Positions 44,142-56,653 of a DNA stretch of 64,000 nucleotides are shown here, in pieces. Each line of letters begins with the position of its first letter. Within the stretch, counting starts at the first letter, position 1. Below the pieces are notes generated by a model. It had not been told where the DNA came from, searched no databases, and saw nothing but the letters and a program-made list of their open reading frames with translations. This DNA is from Melieria omissa (taxonomy: Eukaryota > Arthropoda > Insecta > Diptera > Ulidiidae), in contig OZ020270.1 of NCBI GenBank assembly GCA_963971225.1, forward strand, positions 18,957,488-19,021,487, read 5' to 3'. Made by a program: the position numbers and the translations under genes.

Positions 44142-44565
44142 TGTAACGATAAGACAGTCTGTCGCTGTGCAAAGCAACCCTGCCGCTACGTGCCGTGCTA
44201 TAATCCGATCTGGCAACGACGGCCGCGATAATAACTTTTAGTCCAACCTGGCAATGATGCAAACTTTTAGTCCACTCCGGAATGTGCGGGAACGATCTGC
44301 GCGATGGCCTGGCAGGTATAAAAGGCAGCCGGATGCGGCGCAGCGAGTCCGTCTGGTTTTGACAAGTGAAGTTGCCACACGGAGTAATTAAGCAAATACT
44401 TAAGGTACGAACAGTAAAGTGTAAAACTGTGAATAATAAAAACTGTGAATAATAAAGTGACTGTTGGTTTTGAATTGGCTGCGTTAGAATAATTAAAGTT
44501 GTTTCATTTTCAAATTACACAATCCAGAGATACGTAACAGCCCACTAGAACTAGTATTCGTAACA
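44142..44565 (+). repeat. Gypsy copy 1, 3' LTR
   Basis: 424 bp, nine differences from the 5' LTR by eye. It is preceded by the purine-rich AAGTGGTGGGCAG and followed by the ATAC duplication. Confidence 0.88.
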
Positions 44566-44779
44566 ATACTATTAATTACAAAAATTAGATTTTTATATAA
44601 TTTCATGTATGTGATTTTGCTATGAGAAAAAAGCAATTAAAACAAATAAACGCAAAGCTTAAGGCGTAAAAAATTGTTGAAAAAAAGAGTAAACCATGTT
44701 GAAAAAAGTATAAAAATATGTTGAATAATTCTTCCAATATCCCGCCCCCTTCATGAAATCCTGGATACGCCACTGAAAC

Positions 44780-45979
44780 CAGTTAACGAAAATTTTACTG
44801 TGAAATCCCTTCATGGAAATTCCAAAATTTCGCATAAGTTTTGCGTTAATCTTTTTAGGAAAAACACTTGGTTTTTTATTTTACCCCACATTTGACGGAG
44901 TCATAGGGCTGGACCTTATAAATGAAATCAACGCACAAATAGATCTTCATCAAGGTATATAACGTTTTGACGGTGGACAGGAAAATCTTAAGTATCTCAA
45001 ATGCAAGCAGGTCAATAGTATTGTTCTGGATCCCGACACTTCAGCGCTAATCGAAGGAAAACTGATGACTTTGTTGGATGAAAATAAATCCGCTTTTGCA
45101 GCCCCGAACGAAGCTCTACCGTACAATACTAATGTTAGAGCCACAATTAGGACGACTGACCAAGAACCAGTATACTCTAAAACCTACCCGTACCCACTAG
45201 CACTTACAAATTTTGTAAATCGTGAAATCTCTGATCTCCTCGCAAACGGTATAATTCGACCCTCGAGATCGCCATATAATAACCCGATATGGGTTGTTAA
45301 TAAAAAGGGAATTGATGAAAACGGTGAGCGTAAAAGACGCATGGTGATCGACTTTAGAAAACTAAATTCCAAAACCATTAGTGACAAGTACCCCATACCC
45401 AATATTTCTTCCATACTGTCTAATCTGGGAAATTCGAAATTTTGTATTACACTAGATTTAAAGTCAGGCTTTCATCAAATACAGCTTTTGGAAAAGGATA
45501 GAGAGAAGACCGCATTTAGCGTTAATAACGGTAAATACGAGTTTTGTCGCTTACCTTTCGGGCTGAAACATGTACCGAGCATCTTTCAGCGAACAACAGA
45601 CGATGTCCTTAGGGATCAAATTGGGAAAAAGTGTTATGTCTATATAGACGACATCATAATTTTTTCACCAACAGCTGAGCAGCACGTTTCTGACCTAAGT
45701 GAAATTTTACAGAAGTTGTACGCGGCTAACATGCGGGTCTCTTTGGAGAAATCTGAATTTCTTCAAAAATCTGTGGAATTTTTGGGTTTTATTGTGTCAG
45801 GGAACGGGATTAAAACATGTCCCGATAAAATCAAGGATATACTTAATTATCATGTGCCAAGGACCCTCAAAGGACTTAGATCTTTTTGGGTCTGGCGGGA
45901 CATTACCGACGTTTTGTGAAGGACTTTGCGCACATTACCAAGCCTCTTACAAAGTATCTCCGTGGAGAAAACGGAAACG
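44780..45979 (+). pseudogene. pol: Old errantivirus pol: protease remnant and reverse transcriptase
   Basis: The protease remnant (44780-44960) has stops. RT is open from about 45065 with SRSPYNNPIWVV, LDLKSGFHQI, LPFGL and the catalytic YIDD intact. A one-base loss near 45886 shifts the frame within the SGYYRRF-type block. It stops at the LINE insertion but resumes in frame with RNase H at 51556. Confidence 0.82.
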
Positions 45980-46496
45980 TAAGTGCTAGCAGTTGGGATG
46001 TAAAGTGGGTCGCCTCCTCGTGGTGCATCCTGGGTAACGCTAAATGGCCTACACCACCTCCCCCGCCCGGTGCTCACAACCGCTAGGTGTGGGTTTCGGG
46101 TATCGGCACGATCTGGCTTCGTCTACGGACTCTCTTTTGTCTTCTGACTAATTCTCGTTCGCTTTTGAGCTGGTGGCTGTGGCTTCCGGACCTAGTACCA
46201 CCGGGGTGAAACCTTGTGCGAACGGCTCCGGTCTAAGGTCACAGTTCATCTCCATCCCGTTAAAACCCTGGCAGGCCTTAGGGTACGTTCCCGATCGGTC
46301 ACCATTGAGTTGGTGGCGTAGGTTTGGTTGAGATAAACTCCCAATTTGCACTGGTTCGGCTCTGAACACACTACTCCATAAGAGTGTGTGTCAACCCTCG
46401 CATGGCCTCCCTGCATTTGCATAGATAACCATGGGACCATCAAGGTGACTACGCGCTCCGGTCGGGATAGCGGCCTTAAGTGGGGACCCTTTTCGC

Positions 46497-47915
46497 ATGG
46501 ACAAGTCCAAATTATTAAAAACACCGGCCAACCCAAAAGGGGACCCAAAACGTTTGGTTCGGCAACAGCCGACCAATCAAGCGCCACCCTCCTCGGGAGG
46601 CGCTGTCGCAGCAAGACCTGTGGTGCAGACGAGATCCACTGCCTCAAGGCCGGGTCCGTCTACTTCCGCACCACTCAAGGGCCGAGCTGCTCCCACCCTT
46701 AGCAAGCGCCCCCCCGCGGCACCGCGTAGGGGGATCCATACCCCATCCGTCCACCCTGCCGGTGTTGATACACCGGCTTCCAAACCAACACCAGGCTCCA
46801 CTGGTGCTGGTTCCAGCACCTCCACTTCTGCTGCCGTCCGCCCGCAACACATTAGCGCTTCAACACGGGCGTACAGAAACAGGAGATCGGCTATGAGGAT
46901 ACTGAGCCGTTTCGGTTCCTCGGATCCGAGTACCCTATCCGACAAGGATAAGGCCCTCTCCTCTGGGCGGAGCAGCACAAAAACGACCGACCAATCCCCT
47001 TGGCGGAGGTCGCCGTGAAGCGCCAAAGATCGGGCGAGCAACTTGCTCCTCCTGCAGCCCAGGACCCTAAACGGCCCAGGCTGGCGGTCGTCAAGCCAAA
47101 TCCTCTGCAACCGTTCAGCAAGGTGGTCAAGGAAGGCATCGTTTGGGCTATCATCGACCGTGCTAACAGCGATGGCACTATCTCCGGGGCGAACTGGAGA
47201 TTAGTGCAAGCCAAACTCACCAATGTCTATAAAGACATCGTTTCGGCCAACCCAGGCTTCTCCCCTACATGCCGCGATGCCGGATGGTATCAAGGGCATG
47301 TCAAACTCATCGCCTGTGCAGATCAACGCTCAGCGGATCTGTACAAGCAGGCGATCAACAAGATCGGCGAGGTCTGGCCCGACCGCGGTCTCGATGGACC
47401 AAATCCCCAATCGCCCGCGTGCAAAGGCCTGGATCCCAGCTGAACCCTCCTCTCCAAGCGAGATACTGGAGCACCTTCAGCTGAGCAATGTGCACCTCCC
47501 GACTCATGATTGGAAGGTCGCCAAGGTCAGCGAGCCGAGAGGACATCTTCGGCAGGAGCTCATCGTCATCAACGAAGAGTCGCTAGCTCCGATTCTGGCA
47601 AAGGACGGAGAAATAAATTACGCGTTTGGGTCGATCGTCCTCAGCGTATATAGGTGCGATCTACAAGGTAGCACCCAGATACCTAAGGGGACGGCTCCCG
47701 AACCCGGTCCACCCACCTCCACTTGCACCATGGCCCCGTCGGAAGAATGCCCATCCGACGACAGTGTCATGTCGGCCTCCGAATATGTCGGTGAGTTCTT
47801 CGACCAAGTGGCTATGAGTGTCGATGGCGCCACTGAGTCCCCCTTGTCCGACGAGGAGGATTCAAACGCCACAATTATTCCCAGTCCTGTAGATGGTGCA
47901 GATTGTCCAAATTAA
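46497..47915 (+). pseudogene. LINE ORF1, nucleic-acid-binding protein, frameshifted
   Basis: Reading begins at 46497 (MDKSKLLKTPANPK) with a Pro/Ser/Thr/Ala-rich low-complexity segment, passes near 47010 into a second frame with a folded domain (IVWAIIDRANSDGTISGANW, similar to the domain found in ORF1 of LOA-type elements), and near 47410 returns to the first frame until the stop at 47913. The two opposite shifts suggest one insertion and one deletion. Family naming of the domain is from memory and moderate. Confidence 0.65.
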
Positions 47916-50900
47916 TCTGCACCACTCCATCGCTGCCTCGGCAGCTCTTCTTCTTCGCCTGGTACATACAGGCGAAGACATGGCGCTGATCCAAGAACCC
48001 TGGATCGTAAATGGTCGGGTTTGCGGTCTCAACCTTGATGGCTATCGGGTTGTCTACATGGTAGGTCAAGGTAATCCCAGATCCTGCATCCTTGTCAAGA
48101 ACAATCTTAATGCTCTTCTCCTCCCCAGGTTCAGCGACTCGGACAACGTGGCTGTAGCGGTCCTCATCAACGCCGTGGTGACTTGGGTTGCCTCCACCTA
48201 CATGGCTCACGACCACGGCTCCTCACCACCTCACGATAAGGTGAAAATATTGGTTTCCGAGGCATCCCGGAACCATGTTCCTGTCGTCATCGGTGCGGAC
48301 GCCAATGCCCATCACGAAATGTGGGGCAGCACCGACAACAATGAGCGCGGTGAGTCTCTTTTTGATTTTATTCTTGCACACGACTTAGTTATTGGCAACA
48401 GGGGTAACGAACCGACCCTCCTGACTTCTATTAGGAAGGAGGTTCTCGACATCACTCTTGCCAAGAACTTCTCGTCCAATATTCTTAACAACTGGAGGGT
48501 TTCACAAGAGTGCTCCCTCTCCGATCATAGGTATATTTGCTTCACGCTAGGTGACCATGTTCCCAACGAAGTCGTGGGTACTGACCACCTTATTAACAGG
48601 AAGTGCACTGATTGGGAAAGATTTAGGGCCCGTGTTGAAGCAGGCGCTTATGCTATTCCCTCCGTTATCGACAACTGCTCGGACACTGAACGAGCGGTTG
48701 ACTCTGTCACGTCTCTACCGAAATCTGCTGCCGAGGCAGCCTGCGTCTCCTCGACACCTAGGGGTAAACCAAAGCCTCGCTGGTGGAACCCGGAGATTGC
48801 AGAGCTTCGCAAGCAATGTCGCAAACTCTTCAATAGGGCCAAAGTCCTCGACGACTGGTCTCCTTACAAACACAAACAAAGGGAGCTCAAATACGCCATC
48901 AGGAAAGCTAAAAGGGTGACTTGGAGGAGCTTTTGTGAAAATATCGAAAGTTCCTCTGAGACCAGCAGACTTCGTAGAATACTTAGTTCTTCCCCGAGGC
49001 ACCTTGATTGTATCCAGACACCCCAGGGTAGCTGGTCAACATCAGGTGCTGAAACACTAGAAGTTCTGCTGAACACTCACTTTCCTGGTAGCGTAACTGT
49101 CAACGACCACGATCACAGTCTTCCTGAGGTCGACCGGGTCCCCAGAGCACCCCCTCAACTTGGTTAACCGAATCCCATCTACATTGGGCCATCAAGTCTT
49201 TTGACCCATTTAAGTCCCTAGGGCCGGATGGTATCATACCAGCTGACATCCAGCACTGCGCTGAGTCAGTCGCGCCCTGGTTGTTACGTATTTACAGGGC
49301 TTGCCTGGACTTCTCCTACATCCCCTTCAAATGGAGGGAATCTAGGGTGGTCTTCATACCTAAGGCGGGGAAAGTGTCCCATGTCAACGCTAAGGACTAC
49401 AGACCTATCTGCCTCTCGTCATTTCTTCTCAAGACCTTCGAGAGAATTCTAGACCATCATATCAGGAATTCTATCGATCCGTCTCTCCTATCTAAGTCAC
49501 AGCATGCCTACACAAAGGGCAAGTCTGTTGAAACCGCACTACATTCACTTCTCGAGACGGTCGAAAGATCTCTCGCCTACAAAGAGTTTACTCTGACGGC
49601 ATTCCTCGACATCGAAGGAGCCTTTAACAATGTCTGTCCTCAGGCGGTTGTTGAAGCACTTTCGAATCTAAACCTAGACACGAAGCTGGTAAGATTCGTC
49701 GAGTGTCTGCTCAAAATGCGTGTCGCTCCGCAATCGGAAACACGCGCATCAAACGCACAGTAAGGAGGGGCACACCGCAAGGTGGGGTGTTATCTCCACT
49801 AATCTGGAATCTGGCAGTAAACTCTCTTTTAAATCGTCTGGATTATACTGGGTGCAGAATTGTTGCATATGCGGATGACATTGCGATAGCAGTCTCCGGC
49901 AAATATCTTTCTACGCTTTCTGAGAAACTAAGTTATGCGCTTAGGATTCTATCTCAATGGTGCCGTGAATTCGGCCTCGATTTCAACCCCTCTAAAACCG
50001 AGGTTATGCTTTTCAGTAGGAAGTATAAGATACCTCAGTTCGCACTACCTAAGCTAGACGGTGTTAGACTTAGCCTTAGCAACAATGTTAGGTACTTAGG
50101 TTTAATCCTCGACTCTAAACTAAATTGGAAGGCTAACATTGCTGAGAGGGCACGGAAAGCCTCATGTGCTCTCTACTGCTGCAAACGGGCCCTGGGTGCT
50201 AGAAGGGGACTACAACCCCGAATAATGTCCTGGCTTCACTCAGCGGTAGTTGAGCCTAACCTACTTTATGGTGCTGTATTCTGGTGGCCTGCCATAAGTA
50301 AGGCGGTCAACTTGAAACCTCTTGATAAAGTCAGGAGGATGGCGGCCATTCTGGTTACAGGGGCTCTCCGCACTACACCCACGAAAGCATTGTTTACCTT
50401 TCTTCACTGATTCCCAACCGCGCAGCGGGTCAAATTACATGCGAAATGCTCTGCAGTCAGGCTAAACGCGATTTCCCGCTGGGCTAGACCGGATCTTGGT
50501 CATTCCAGGATTCTTACTCAAGATTGTTCGGTGCCAGATGTAATCGATCATATCTGCACCCCCACTGAATTTGATCACGGATTTACGGTCCGTATCCCTA
50601 GTAGAGGAGAGTGGACCGATAGCGAGCTACCCTCCGGAAACTCTATCAATATCTACACGGACGGCTCCAAATTGGCGAACAAGGTTGGCTGCGGGATTTT
50701 CTGTAGCCAACTGGGGCATCATCTCTCCTTCCGCCTGCCTGACCATTGTAGTGTCTTTCAGGCAGAAGTAATGTCCATTTACCAGGCCTCAATAGTCAGG
50801 CAGCTATTAAGTCGCTCGCCAGAGCGACCACTTCATCCAAACTGGTTCGTGACTGCCGAAAATCTTTGAACAGTCTAGCTAGGCGCTCCAACGTCTCACT

Positions 50901-51441
50901 ACTCTGGGTGCCAGGGCACAGAGGCATTACAGGCAACTGCGAGGCGGACGAACTAGCCAGAGCAGGCACATTGCTCGCTGAGACCTCGTCCTTCCTCCCA
51001 GTGGGAGCCCCTATTGCATCGATTAAATTGATGCTCAGAAAATTTTACCAAAGAGTAGCGAATCAACTGTGGTCTGAGGAACAGACTTGCAGTATCTCTC
51101 GACTAACCTGGCCCTCCTATAACATGAAACGGACTAACCAGCTGCTTAACCTTAGCCGTCACTTAATAAGCACAACGGTCTCGGTGCTCACGGGTCACTG
51201 TCTTATGGGTAAGCACGCGGAGAGACTGGGACTGCAATCCAACGACTACTGTCGAGGATGCGGGTCCGAGGAGGAGGAGGAGACCGTTCTCCACCTGTTG
51301 TGTCAATGTCCCTCACTAGCCAGAAGAAGACTTAAGTCTCTCGGCTCAGCTTTCTTTACAAGTCTAACTGAGCTATCGCCTCTGAATATCAGGGATATAG
51401 CCAGGTTCATAACAGAATTCTCTTGGTTCTCAGCGCAGTGA
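47893..51441 (+). pseudogene. LINE ORF2: endonuclease, RT, RNase H, broken
   Basis: Starts at 47893 (MVQIVQINLHHSIAASAALL), overlapping ORF1 by about 20 bases. Endonuclease: GADANAHHEMWGS and SDHRY. RT: KDYRPICLSSFLLKTFERIL, FLDIEGAFNNV, GTPQGGVLSPLIWN and AYADDIAIA. RNase H: IYTDGSK and WVPGHRGITGNCEADELA. A Cys/His block (CRGC...HLLCQC) ends it. Breaks: frameshifts near 49165, 49750 and 50866 and a TGA at 50408-50410. Confidence 0.83.
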
Positions 51442-51555
51442 GGGGGAGTCGCGTCATCCACCGTGGTATCACAATGAGCCATAAGTTGTGCTTAAGTGAG
51501 CTTCTCACATAGGAGGCTGCCACTCCAACCTAACCTAACCTAAGTGCTAGCAGTT

Positions 51556-52906
51556 CAAAAAACACCTCACTTGAGTTAGATGATGAAGCGTTGAAAGCTT
51601 TCACAAAAATTAAAGAGGTACATGCATCAGAAGATGTACTTTTGTTACACCCCAATTTTGATAAGCCATTCGAGGTCAGTACAGATGCATCAGCGACGGC
51701 CATTGGAGCCGTACTATCGCAAGGTAGCAAACCCATAACAATGATATCGCGAACTCTCTCAAAAGCAGAGGAGAGCTACGCCACTAACGAGCGTGAGTTG
51801 TTAGCCATTGTTTGGGCATTGAAAAAGCTGCGCAACTACCTTTATGGTGCGAAAAATATTAAAATTTTTACCGACCACCAACCTCTTTTATTTTCGCTAT
51901 CAGAACAGAATCCTAACACAAAAATTCGACGGTCGCGATCTTTTATAGAGGAATTTTCACCCCAGTTCTTTTACAAACCTGGTCGCGAAAATATAGTCGC
52001 TGACGCACTCTCAAGACAGTATGCTAACTACATGGCGTGTGAACATAGTAATACGATGGCACATACAACCCGTGCTGAAGCAGGGTCAGACACTGGCACG
52101 GCCTCGGAGGGGCAATTTACGTTGACAGCATCGGAAGGGCAATCTACATTAACAGCATCTGAGGGTACGGTCCACAGCGAAATTTCGGTAACAAGCTATA
52201 TTAAATCGGTACAAAATCCAGTTAACTGTTTCAAAAATCAAATCCTATTAAACGAATCCCCTCGCCCAAAATTATCTTACCAAACTTTATTAGGATGTTA
52301 CAAGAGACACCTAATAAATTTTTCTCGTTTTGAGGAGATATTCCCGACGTTGGAGAAATCTTTAAACAAAAATGTAGTCAACTGCCTTCATTGTGATCTT
52401 CACACTTTAGGCCAGATTCAAGATCAAGTGATAAAGCAATTTCCCTCTGTAAAGTTAGTATATTCAAAGAGGATGGTAACAGATGTCGACAATCCAGCGG
52501 ATCAGTGTGAAATTCTTATAAGTGAACACAACAGGGCACACGGTGGAGTAAGTAAAAATTTTACTCAAATTCTACAAGACTACGTTTTCCCTAGCATGAG
52601 ACAGAAGTTAAAAGTAATTGTCTCAAATTGTAGGGTTTGTAACGAATCAAAATACAATCGTCGACCTATAAAAGCAAATATTGGACAAACTCCTATTCCC
52701 TCATTCCCTGGGGAAATATTGCACATTGATATTTTTTCAACTGATCGGCAGAAATTCCTTTCCTGCCTTGACAAATTCACAAAATTCGCAATAATGCTTC
52801 CATTACAATCACGTGCCATTACGGACATAAAAATACCGCTTCTAGAGTTTATAAATTTTTTTCCAAACGCTAAAACGTTAATATGTGACAATGAAAAAGC
52901 ATTTAA
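51556..52906 (+). pseudogene. pol: Old errantivirus pol: RNase H and integrase start
   Basis: Open frame with RNase H (TDASATAIG, NERELLAIVW, TDHQPLLF), a repeated short spacer (ASEGQ.TLTASEGQ), integrase HHCC (HNRAHGG... CRVC) and the first two acidic residues of the DDE core (HIDIFS, CDNEKAF). It ends at the TTAA insertion at 52907. Confidence 0.83.
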
Positions 52907-53367
52907 CCCATTTTCGCCGTTTTTGCGAAAAAAATTATTATTCAAGTAAAATCGATATAAGTATATGCTATCAGTTATTCTTAAAAAACTTATTTTATAT
53001 AATTTCATTTTAATTTAAATTCATTTGTCGACGTGGCGCCAACGTTGCGTACACGCAACACAGATTCGAGACTTATCTAGAACACGCATAATGACACCCA
53101 GATAATTCACAAACCAATTTTATTTTTTCTTTTCCTTTATGTGAACGTATTTTCATGTCGACCAAAAAAAGAATTAACGTTTGACAATTTTTAGTGTGCG
53201 ATTCAAAATTTGTCTGAAAAACATATGTCTACATATACAAGTGTGTGTGTTAGTGTGTGTTTTGTAGGTAGTTGAGATATGGAGGGAAGAAAGCCTAAGG
53301 ATATACCTTCCGAACAAAAAAAAATTTATCGCAATACCTCACACACGCAACAGAGGAAGGAAATGGG
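52907..53367. mobile_element. TTAA-target element, 461 bp (piggyBac-like ends)
   Basis: TTAA at 52903-52906 and 53368-53371; ends CCCATTT and AAATGGG. CCC/GGG ends with a TTAA target are typical of piggyBac-type elements. There is no transposase. The pol frame of the host element resumes exactly after the second TTAA. Confidence 0.75.
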
Positions 53368-53371
53368 TTAA

Positions 53372-53520
53372 TTCCGAAACAATTAGGGCCCTTATGGCAA
53401 ACCATTTTGGAGTGAACATTTTTCCGGTACCCCCAGCCCACAGTACAAGCAATGGTCAGGTGGAAAGACTCCACAGCACTATTGGTGAAATTGCAAGGTG
53501 CCTTAAGAACGAAGGAGTTT
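53372..53520 (+). pseudogene. pol: Old errantivirus integrase, short piece with the final Glu
   Basis: About 50 codons: LMANHFGVNIF, then HSTSNGQVERLHSTIGEIAR with the third catalytic residue. It lies between two TTAA insertions. Confidence 0.75.
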
Positions 53521-53524
53521 TTAA

Positions 53525-54815
53525 CCTTCACACTGTCACCAATTTTTATATACGGAAACTGTCACTATTAACATATGTTAATATTTTTCTTCTCATCCGT
53601 TTTATAAAGACAGTTTTCATTTTTTGAGCTAAGTTGGTAAGCAAAAACATAAAATGGACTGTGCTAAAGAGATTTTAGGTTCACATGTGGAAGGGGGAAA
53701 AGGGATGAATGGGGTTTCAGCCCCTACAATGTGGGCGAATTTGTTGCTTTTTTTTAAGAAATGCCATAAAAAGTGCATTTTCAAATATATTTTTATCAAA
53801 TTTCGTATTTAAGACTTTTAGGTAATTCTACATCACATATCCAAATTTGAACGAGATCGGCCAACTATATCATATAGCTGCCATAGAAACGATCGCTCAA
53901 AAATGCGATTGGTACAAAAAGGCTAAATTGGTAACAATTGGTGCATTTTCAAATATATTTTCATTAAATTTCGTATTTAAGACTTTTAGGTAATACTACA
54001 TCAGATATCCAAATTTGAACGAGATCGGCCAACTATATCATATAGCTGCCATAGAAACGATCGCTCAAAAATGTTTGCATTGCGATTTGTACAAAAGGGC
54101 TAAATTGGTAAAAAACGTTTGCATTTGAAAACTGATAGTTGGCCGATCTCGTTCAAATTTGGATATCTGATGTAGTATTACCTAAAAGTCTTAAATACGA
54201 AATTTGATGAAAATATATTTGAAAATGCACCAATTGTTACCAATTTAGCCCTTTGTACAAATCGCAATGTACACATTTTTGAGCGATCGTTTCTATGGCA
54301 GCTATATGATATAGTTGGCCGATCTCGTTCAAATTTGGATATGTGATGTAGTATTACCTAAAAGTCTTAAATACGAAATTTAATGAGAATATATTTGAAA
54401 AATAATTTATGGCATTTATTTTAAAAAAGCAACAAATTCGCCCACTTTGTAGGGGCTGAAACCCCATTCATCCCTTTTCCCCCTTTCACATGTGAACCTA
54501 AAATCTCTTTAGCACAGTCCATTTTATGTTTTTGCTTACCAACTTAGCTCAAAAAATGAAAACTGACTTTATAAAACTGATGAGAAGAAAAATATTAACA
54601 TATGTTAATATGTAACCAAAATAGGGGTAAAAATTTTCATTTGTAAAAAAAAGATGGAAAAAATTAAATTTTTAGTTTTCTGATTACATATATAGAAAGA
54701 GGTTGACAAATTGGCCACTGAGCCGAAGCCGCATGAAAATCGGACTTAAACCCAAAAAGTTATAGCAAAATCAAAATTGAAATATTAACATATGTTAATA
54801 GTGACAGTGTGAAGG
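53525..54815. mobile_element. TTAA foldback element, 1291 bp
   Basis: TTAA at 53521-53524 and 54816-54819; ends CCTTCACACTGTCAC and the inverse. The arms (about 53550-54110 and 54130-54615) are long inverted repeats built from a repeated block containing GAACGAGATCGGCCAACTAT, found twice in each arm (about 53850, 54015 and inverted about 54140, 54315). The palindrome ATTAACATATGTTAAT occurs at 53567, 54597 and 54783. There is no coding region. Confidence 0.82.
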
Positions 54816-55243
54816 TTAATGGAACTTTGGAGCTAATTCTGATCTCGGTCTCGAAATACAACGACACTCCGCATTCTGTCACTGGCTTTAAGCCTGCGGA
54901 AATAATACACTGCCTGTCAAAAGAGGATAGGGATATCATCAGGGAAAAACTAAAGCACACTCAGAGTAAAGATATGGCATACCATAACAAAGACAGGAGG
55001 ACTAAAACCTTTATGCCAGGGGATATAGTTTATGTTAAAGTTAACAGACGGTTGGGAAATATATTCAGCAAATTGTTTGTGAAGAAAGTGGTACAAAAAG
55101 ATCTCAGCACATCCTTACAAATTGACAATCGAATCGTACACAAAGACAACATTAAATGGGATAATTCATTTCAGGCTCACCATGCTGACCTTGGCCGACA
55201 TGAGACTGACGGACTTCACGCACTCGCACTACATTCCAATTAA
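54816..55243 (+). pseudogene. pol: Old errantivirus pol C-terminus
   Basis: Open frame through SVSKYNDTPHSVTGFKPAEI and MPGDIVYVKVNRRLGNIFSK, which match the integrase C-terminus of the intact errantivirus at 8418. Ends near 55243, overlapping the env start in another frame. Confidence 0.8.
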
Positions 55244-56465
55244 TAACGGGACAGTTCGAATAACGGATGGGGAAGATATTCTGATACATACCATAAACAT
55301 TACGCAGTACGAGGATATGGGAAAAGAGACATTATTAATTGCAAGCTTGTTGCTGAGATCAGACACCGTATCTTCGCCTAGTCTCGATGATACGGATGCA
55401 TCAGAGGCAAGCACGGAGCGTAAACATTCTGGGAACAGCGCTGAAATACGTAGCGGGGACACCGGACGCGGATGACTTCGAAAAGGTCAATTTAAGAACG
55501 ACTAACTGACTCAAACAATAGACAAATTCTAATCAATTCAGAACTTCAAAAACAAATCAAGAATATCACAGATACACTTAACAAAGTCTTAGCCTCAGAG
55601 AAAAAGAGGGCAACGGAAAGTGGACAGCTGTTTAAACTTGTCATGGAAAGAAATAGAATGATTTCAATCGAACTCAATAATATCATCTACTAGATAATGT
55701 TAGCAAAATTAAATATGGTTAACCCAATTTTATTAGAAGCAACGGAATTTGAAACTATATTTGCATCCCACGAGAGAAATAATATTACAATAAGCGAATC
55801 AATAAGTGTAGCATCAGTTAATGTAATGCAAAACAAAGAATTTATTGTATTTATAATTAAGTATCCGATTGTAAAGGAGATATGTGAGCTGCTGAATCTT
55901 TTTCCGGTCGTTCATAATAACTTGGTCCCAGATTTTGAAACCAATTTGGTGGTAAAGTGCAAAAATTCGTATGAGCCGTTGGCAAATTGCAAACCAAGTA
56001 TTTTTCTTCATTTTGCCAAATTTCGAACAATGCGAATTGCGTTTATTCCCTATTAAATAACGGCAATGCCCAGTGTAAAAGAGCCACAGCTTTTCACGTC
56101 GAAGGAATCGAAGTGGTAGATGAAGGGGTTATCAGAGTAAATGACTAACCCGCTAAAATAGCCGAACAAAGTGCCCCACCCGTTTTCGTAAAAGGAACGT
56201 TTCTGGTTCGGTTTCAAGACAAAGTCCTTATTAATGAAACTCTCTTCAAGTGCCGTCGACAAAAGATAACTACAAAACCCGAAATACCTAGCGCCCACAA
56301 AATTAATTTCACTGTGGTATCAACCATTTTATCTCACCCATTTTTGGGGCATATTAGTGACCACAATCTGGATCACATTCAATCCACGAAAACTTAAGTT
56401 CTCGGAAGTATTGCAAACAGAACCTATGCGTTCGGGTCGATATGGGCTATATCAGGCCTCGTACT
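55150..56465 (+). pseudogene. env: Old errantivirus env, several stops and shifts
   Basis: Begins with a signal-like LTMLTLADM and HYIPINNG, as in the start of env at 8403. Frames then break near 55470, 55700 and 56055. A segment at 55697-56056 is similar to the middle of env at 6952-8403, including its Cys positions. It ends in the membrane-segment region at the Tc1 insertion; the short tail resumes at 59457 and 61711. It is non-functional. Confidence 0.75.
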
Positions 56466-56653
56466 TAAAGAACGGTTCACAGTAAATCGGTAGACACATT
56501 ACCGTTTACTGCTGAGTTGTAACACTCTTGTACTAAAAAATTTTAATGGGCTTCTGTTGACAATGAATGTGTCATTATATAATTGAAATCATTAGATTTT
56601 GTTGTCATTACGCGAAGTTATTAGCGATGGAGTGAGCACAGGGAAAACTAAAA

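Larger units (their letters stand above)
37777..44565 (+). mobile_element. Ty3/gypsy retrotransposon, copy 1, missing protease-RT-RNase H
   Basis: 424-bp LTRs starting TGTAACG and ending CGTAACA, flanked by ATAC (37773-37776, 44566-44569). It encodes gag and integrase only; the section between them is absent, and an RTE-like LINE splits the integrase zinc site. By eye nine bases differ between the LTRs (about 2 percent), so it is older than the errantivirus at 6528. There is no env. Confidence 0.88.
45995..51540 (+). mobile_element. LOA/I-group non-LTR retrotransposon, 5.5 kb
   Basis: Flanked by TAAGTGCTAGCAGTT (45980-45994, 51541-51555). About 500 bp of 5' leader precede two ORFs; the 3' end is a (CCTAA)n run. 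ORF2 has endonuclease, RT and RNase H, the set found in the LOA and I clades of flies. The GC content is clearly higher than that of the sequence around it. Both ORFs are broken by shifts, yet nearly the full length is present. Confidence 0.87.
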
